Shown here one piece after another: positions 60,471 to 64,000 of a DNA stretch of 64,000 nt (within the stretch, counting starts at the first letter, position 1; each line of letters begins with the position of its first letter). The stretch covers positions 37,113 to 101,112 of the forward strand of contig JACAEM010000004.1 of assembly GCA_013388855.1 (NCBI GenBank), written 5' to 3'. The notes below the pieces were generated by a model. The model did not search any database. It was not told where the DNA came from and saw nothing but the letters and a program-made list of their open reading frames with translations. Source of the stretch: Chloroflexota bacterium (lineage in GTDB: Bacteria; Chloroflexota; Anaerolineae; Anaerolineales; Villigracilaceae). Both the position numbers and the translations under genes were made by a program.

Positions 60471-61574
60471 ATGCGTAAACTACTCATCATACTTTTTTTT
60501 CTTTTTGTTTTTATCTGCCTAATTCTTGTGATTTTTATCATCCCCTCTCAAGCCGAGCGGATCTATGGCCCGCCCGCTTCATGGCTGACGTTTTCGCAGC
60601 GCATCGAGTATTCGGCGCGGTTGTTGTGGTATGACGGCTTGCTCACCCGTCCGCGGGATGTGAACGGAGCGGAGCAATCTTTTATGATCGGAATCGGTGA
60701 GCCGGTCAATTCGGTCGCCCTTCGCCTGGAAAGCGCCGGGATCATCCGTCATGCGGAATCCTTCCGCGCCTATTTGATCTACTCCGGATTGGATACGTCC
60801 ATTCAGGCGGGGGAGTATCGTCTCAGCCCGACAATGTCTGCCATCGATATTGCTCACGAGTTGCAGGACGCGACCGCGACGGAAGTCCCATTTACCGTTT
60901 TGCCCGGCTGGCGGATGGAGGAAATCGCCGCTTCCCTCCCGACCTCGGGATTGTCCATCACACCGGATGAGTTTCTCGCCGCCGCGCGGGTGCCCTCCGC
61001 CGATTTCGATTTCCTGGCTGGGGCATCTTCCGTGGAGGGATTTCTCTATCCTGATTCGTATATCTTCCCGCGCAATATAACCATCAATGAATTTGTGGAT
61101 GAACTTATCCGCAACTTTGCCTTGCACCTTACCCCCGATCTTACGAACGCATTCTCCCAAAAGGGACTAACAGTCTATCAAGCCGTGACTCTTGCCTCCA
61201 TTGTGGAACGGGAAGCCGTGCGCGATGAAGAAAAACCGTTGATCGCTTCCGTCTATCTCAACCGCCTGAACATTGGCATGAAACTCGACGCCGACCCGAC
61301 CGTCCAATATGCGCTGGGATATGACTTTGCGACGGGGAAGTGGTGGAAGAGCCCGTTGAGTTTGGATGACCTGCAATATGATTCGTACTTCAATACCTAT
61401 CTCTATGCCGATCTGCCGCCCACGCCGATCTCAAACCCTAGTCTGGATTCGTTGGACGCGGTGGCATTCCCGGCGGAGACAACCTATTATTATTTCCGTG
61501 CGAGGTGTGACGGCTCAGGGTATCACATCTTTGCCGAGACGTTTGATGAGCATTTGGCGAATGGGTGCCAGTGA
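60471..61574 (+). CDS. mltG: Endolytic transglycosylase MltG (YceG family)
   Basis: 367 residues. One N-terminal TM segment (LLIILFFLFVFICLILVIFI), then a LysM-like region (PVNSVALRLESAGIIRHAES) and the catalytic domain with LASIVEREAVRDEEKP (catalytic Glu in SIVERE) and LDADPTVQYALG. It cuts nascent peptidoglycan strands in the periplasm or outer face, setting glycan length. No strong Shine-Dalgarno; ACGGATACTTTC precedes the ATG. Confidence 0.93.
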   Translation: MRKLLIILFFLFVFICLILVIFIIPSQAERIYGPPASWLTFSQRIEYSARLLWYDGLLTRPRDVNGAEQSFMIGIGEPVNSVALRLESAGIIRHAESFRAYLIYSGLDTSIQAGEYRLSPTMSAIDIAHELQDATATEVPFTVLPGWRMEEIAASLPTSGLSITPDEFLAAARVPSADFDFLAGASSVEGFLYPDSYIFPRNITINEFVDELIRNFALHLTPDLTNAFSQKGLTVYQAVTLASIVEREAVRDEEKPLIASVYLNRLNIGMKLDADPTVQYALGYDFATGKWWKSPLSLDDLQYDSYFNTYLYADLPPTPISNPSLDSLDAVAFPAETTYYYFRARCDGSGYHIFAETFDEHLANGCQ

Positions 61575-61584
61575 AATTGACGAA

Positions 61585-62061
61585 ATGAAGAAGTCCCTTG
61601 TCTTCGCAATTGGTTTACTCAATTTTGTTTCAACCTGCGCTGGTTTTATGATCTATCTGAACTGGTACGATACTGGTGACGTGGATTTTAGCGGCTGGCA
61701 GAGAATAATAATCGCCGGAGCGGTCTGCGGTATATGGGTAGTCCATTTATGTGCTAAACCATTTCGAACCTTTGATGGGGAAATGGAAAATATGTTTCTC
61801 TTTTTTATCAGACAGGTGACGTTCAATGGGCTGGGACTAATGGGCAGTTTTGCTACGGGTTATGTATTGGAATTATTGGTTCTTGCAAAAGACCCTGCCG
61901 GGGCGTTTTTGATCATAACTGCACTCCTGATAATCCCCTTTATGACAATATTCTATTCGCTGATGATGGTCCCTTTTGCTTTGTATCTTGGGATCACAAA
62001 CGGATTATTGTTCCGTTTGGCCATCGCTCATAAGCAACTGCAGGGAGGTAGGTTGAGATAA
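61585..62061 (+). CDS. Four-TM membrane protein, unknown, AT-richer than neighbours
   Basis: 158 residues from MKKSLVFAIGLLNFVSTCAG (an alternative start, MGASEIDE at 61561, overlaps mltG). TM segments near 5-22, 39-56, 75-95 and 105-135. Base composition is visibly lower in GC than mltG. No family recognised. Confidence 0.65.
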   Translation: MKKSLVFAIGLLNFVSTCAGFMIYLNWYDTGDVDFSGWQRIIIAGAVCGIWVVHLCAKPFRTFDGEMENMFLFFIRQVTFNGLGLMGSFATGYVLELLVLAKDPAGAFLIITALLIIPFMTIFYSLMMVPFALYLGITNGLLFRLAIAHKQLQGGRLR

Positions 62062-62069
62062 TAATTTTG

Positions 62070-63200
62070 TTATTGTGACGCTTGAAACTTATCCCACACC
62101 TCCAGCGCGGGCTTGGGAGAACCATCCGTATTTTGTAGCCCGATATAAGCAAATGCTCCCAACGCTTGAGCATCCTGCGGGTCGCGACCGTCTTTTTTCA
62201 TTTGTTCGGCATATGAATCGATGTTGAAGTCGCTGAGCAGGGTGTTGACCCAGAAGGCGAGACGCGGTCCGAGTTGGGTGTGGATGGTGTTGAGATAGGC
62301 AACCTGTCCCTCCGGCGAGCCTTGTACGGTGCCGAAGTCCAGGGAGGAGAATCCGCCCTCGGCAACGGCGACCGGTTTGTCGGTCCGTGCAAGAAGCGGG
62401 GTATAGTAGTCGGCGGGAATTTCCGCTTGAGTCCCAAAGATGAAATAGGGGTAAGTCGAAATCGCCCAGACATCCAGATTGGGTTCGAAGGCTTCGACCT
62501 GTTCCCAGTTGGGTTGACGCCGTTGGCGGTTGCCCTCCTCGGGCTGGGGGAACATATTGTTGAGGTCATCCCATTGAAAAGTGACGAAAATTAGCGTTTT
62601 GGGCGATTCGGCTTTGACGAGGGTGTAGATTTCGTTATAGAGACTGATGAAGTTTGGCGCGTCATCGGGGTGCGCGTCCATGTAGGTGTTGATCTCGGAG
62701 GCGAGACCGAGATAGCGCGGGTGAAATGACCGCACGACCCATAGCGCGTAGTTTTTGTAGGCGGCGCGGATGTTTGGGTTCGCAAAACTCGCTTCCCAGT
62801 CCTCAGGCAGACCGATGAATTCCCGGCGATTGAGTCCATTGAGCGCGTCAAGAACAAAGATGGTTTCGAGATGGTTTTGGCGTGTAAGTTTGACCTGATT
62901 GAGAATGTCGGTGCGGGTTTGTGACTCGCCTTCGACGCCATTTAGGAAATCCTCCCATGAGGCATTTTGCTGGATGAGGATAAAATCGCCGTGCCTGCTA
63001 CTATCCTTGAAGGTTTGCAAGACACTTTGCAATGTCACTTCCGGCGGAGAAGGGAAGAAGCCATAGACGGTGCGACCTGAATCGAAGATTGAATTCTGCG
63101 GCGTGGGCGGAATGGACTGGTCGCTTCTGTTGCAGGCGAGGGCGGTTAAAATGAGAATAAGAAAAGCGGAGAAAGCTTTTTTCCTCGCGAATAGATACAT
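62070..63200 (-). CDS. Lipoprotein with glycoside-hydrolase-like TIM barrel
   Basis: 376 residues from MYLFARKKAFSAFLILILTA; the lipobox is LTALAC (Cys about residue 23). A longer start (63257) would put a non-signal stretch before the lipoprotein signal and has no Shine-Dalgarno. The barrel has YLGLASEINTYMDAHP (Asn-Glu-like acid/base region), LDVWAISTYPYF and VAVAEGGFSSLD (second Glu), reminiscent of clan-A endo-hydrolases such as GH53-like proteins. Secreted or surface enzyme acting on a glycan; substrate unknown. Confidence 0.8.
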   Translation of the reverse strand: MYLFARKKAFSAFLILILTALACNRSDQSIPPTPQNSIFDSGRTVYGFFPSPPEVTLQSVLQTFKDSSRHGDFILIQQNASWEDFLNGVEGESQTRTDILNQVKLTRQNHLETIFVLDALNGLNRREFIGLPEDWEASFANPNIRAAYKNYALWVVRSFHPRYLGLASEINTYMDAHPDDAPNFISLYNEIYTLVKAESPKTLIFVTFQWDDLNNMFPQPEEGNRQRRQPNWEQVEAFEPNLDVWAISTYPYFIFGTQAEIPADYYTPLLARTDKPVAVAEGGFSSLDFGTVQGSPEGQVAYLNTIHTQLGPRLAFWVNTLLSDFNIDSYAEQMKKDGRDPQDAQALGAFAYIGLQNTDGSPKPALEVWDKFQASQ

Positions 63201-63354
63201 TCCCCGCAGTACAATAAAGATTGATTTCAATGGTGAAGATAATTTTGTGACGGTCATTCAAAAGATATACAGGTGTGCCGTTGGAAAAGTTGCGGAATCA
63301 CAAAAGGAACCTGCGCTGGTTGCGCAAATCCCTTTTTGTGAGCGGTTGGAATGG

Positions 63355-64000
63355 TTATTTCGCCGGTGTCCCGACTTTTTCGCGTTTGGAAAGAAAGAAG
63401 GCGAGGATGAGCATGCCCATGCCGAGCGCTGTCAGGATCACCCCCTCGATAATGACGGGGCGTAAAATTTGCCGCGCCACCTCCCCAACTGCCTCCTGAG
63501 CCGTTGTGAGCAGGACCGGCGGCAGGGAGTCGAGCCTTTGATTTTGAATTGTGCGTTGGATCAGCAAGCTTAGGACAGGCGACCCGATCAAGGCGATCAA
63601 AGCGCCGGTTCCGCCGGTGACAAGGAACGGAATACCCCACCACCTGAGCCAGCCCACAAGTCTGCGCACGGCGAAGATCGTCAACCCAATCAAGAACAGA
63701 AGCGGAATCAGCGGCGAAAATTTCATGATTGTGCGAACCCTGCCCAAGGTCCCGCGCAGATCGTTGGGCGTGTTGTTTTGCGTCGCGTCAACCAGGATCA
63801 CCTCGTCGGGAAAACCGGCTGTCACAGCCTGGAGTTGGGATTCGAGCATGGGCAAGGCCAAGTCCAACATCTTCGCGGGAGGATTGCACAGGACAATCTC
63901 CTCACCAGTGAGGAAGCCAAGTCCCATTTGCAACAGTTGTTCGGCAGTGCAATCGGGCTGCGTGCTTAGAATCTTCTTGATTGCCTCCATGCCCGCAGGG
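63355..64000 (-). CDS. Membrane protein, unknown, 5' end outside window
   Basis: The frame is open to the right edge, so the N-terminus is probably missing. At least 211 residues from an internal Met. N-terminal half soluble (CTAEQLLQMGLGFLTGEEIVLC, PMLESQLQAVTAGFPDEVIL), then TM pairs near 90-107 and 115-138, and one near 180-200, ending in a basic SKREKVGTPAK tail. No family assigned. Confidence 0.65.
   Translation of the reverse strand, partial: PAGMEAIKKILSTQPDCTAEQLLQMGLGFLTGEEIVLCNPPAKMLDLALPMLESQLQAVTAGFPDEVILVDATQNNTPNDLRGTLGRVRTIMKFSPLIPLLFLIGLTIFAVRRLVGWLRWWGIPFLVTGGTGALIALIGSPVLSLLIQRTIQNQRLDSLPPVLLTTAQEAVGEVARQILRPVIIEGVILTALGMGMLILAFFLSKREKVGTPAK

Overview
The window looks like chromosomal DNA from an uncultured or little-studied bacterium of moderate-to-high GC. 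The best guess is Chloroflexota of the Anaerolineae type. This is inferred from protein style (several Dpp-type ABC peptide transporters, archaeal-type ProRS and AhcY, a Baseplate-J-like membrane protein, a STAND regulator, many Cys-anchored lipoproteins) and not from a marker gene. No rRNA, tRNA, CRISPR array, prophage or transposase gene was found. Gene density is high and blocks of genes alternate in strand.

Layout. 1-4374 (-): a Dpp-type ABC cassette followed by a corrinoid/pterin methyltransferase cut by the window edge. 4528-8906 (+): mtnA, an M50 protease, a PfkB (adenosine-kinase-like) enzyme and ahcY, which together form a methyl-cycle and nucleoside salvage group. 8997-11225 (-): an XRE-STAND-TPR regulator, divergent from two related lipoproteins (11355-12985, +). 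13036-20931 (-): a nuclease-like protein, a GT-C membrane protein, a two-subunit CoA-transferase with an alpha/beta hydrolase between its subunits, a Tam-like methyltransferase and a glutamate-semialdehyde-type aldehyde dehydrogenase. 21119-25288 (+): a thioredoxin-like lipoprotein with an in-frame UGA at the first redox position, then an ECF transporter (A-A, S, T). 25322-34819 (-): two DUF1684 paralogues, acs, an FAD oxidoreductase, membrane proteins, a HEAT-repeat protein, proS, a LOG protein and a MazG-like protein. 35044-39888 (+): two permeases overlapping cca and an inositol-monophosphatase-like gene, then a DUF2726 protein. 39902-45640 (-): an SDR with its GbsR/MarR regulator, a lipoprotein, an M20 amidase, a PIG-L deacetylase, ricT and yegP. 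45876-48833 (+): an Ala-rich leader peptide, a terminator and alaS. 48858-50477 (-): a GH13 glucosidase. 50583-52928 (+): two lipoproteins, one with a VWA domain. 52989-58231 (-): a third Dpp cassette led by an amidohydrolase. 58383-62061 (+): a Baseplate-J-like protein, ruvX, mltG and a membrane protein. 62070-64000 (-): a TIM-barrel-like lipoprotein and an incomplete membrane protein.

The strongest unusual signals are four. (1) A probable selenocysteine codon (TGA at 21419-21421) forms a U-G-T-C redox motif, with a SECIS-like stem-loop 26 nt downstream. (2) A classic attenuator geometry precedes alaS: a leaderless 29-codon peptide with seven Ala codons, a possible antiterminator that overlaps its stop codon, and a perfect terminator. 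(3) A -10 box recurs 6-8 nt before start codons, pointing to common leaderless transcription. (4) Several families of short dispersed palindromic repeats are present; one copy is read in frame inside mtnA and one supplies the end of ruvX.
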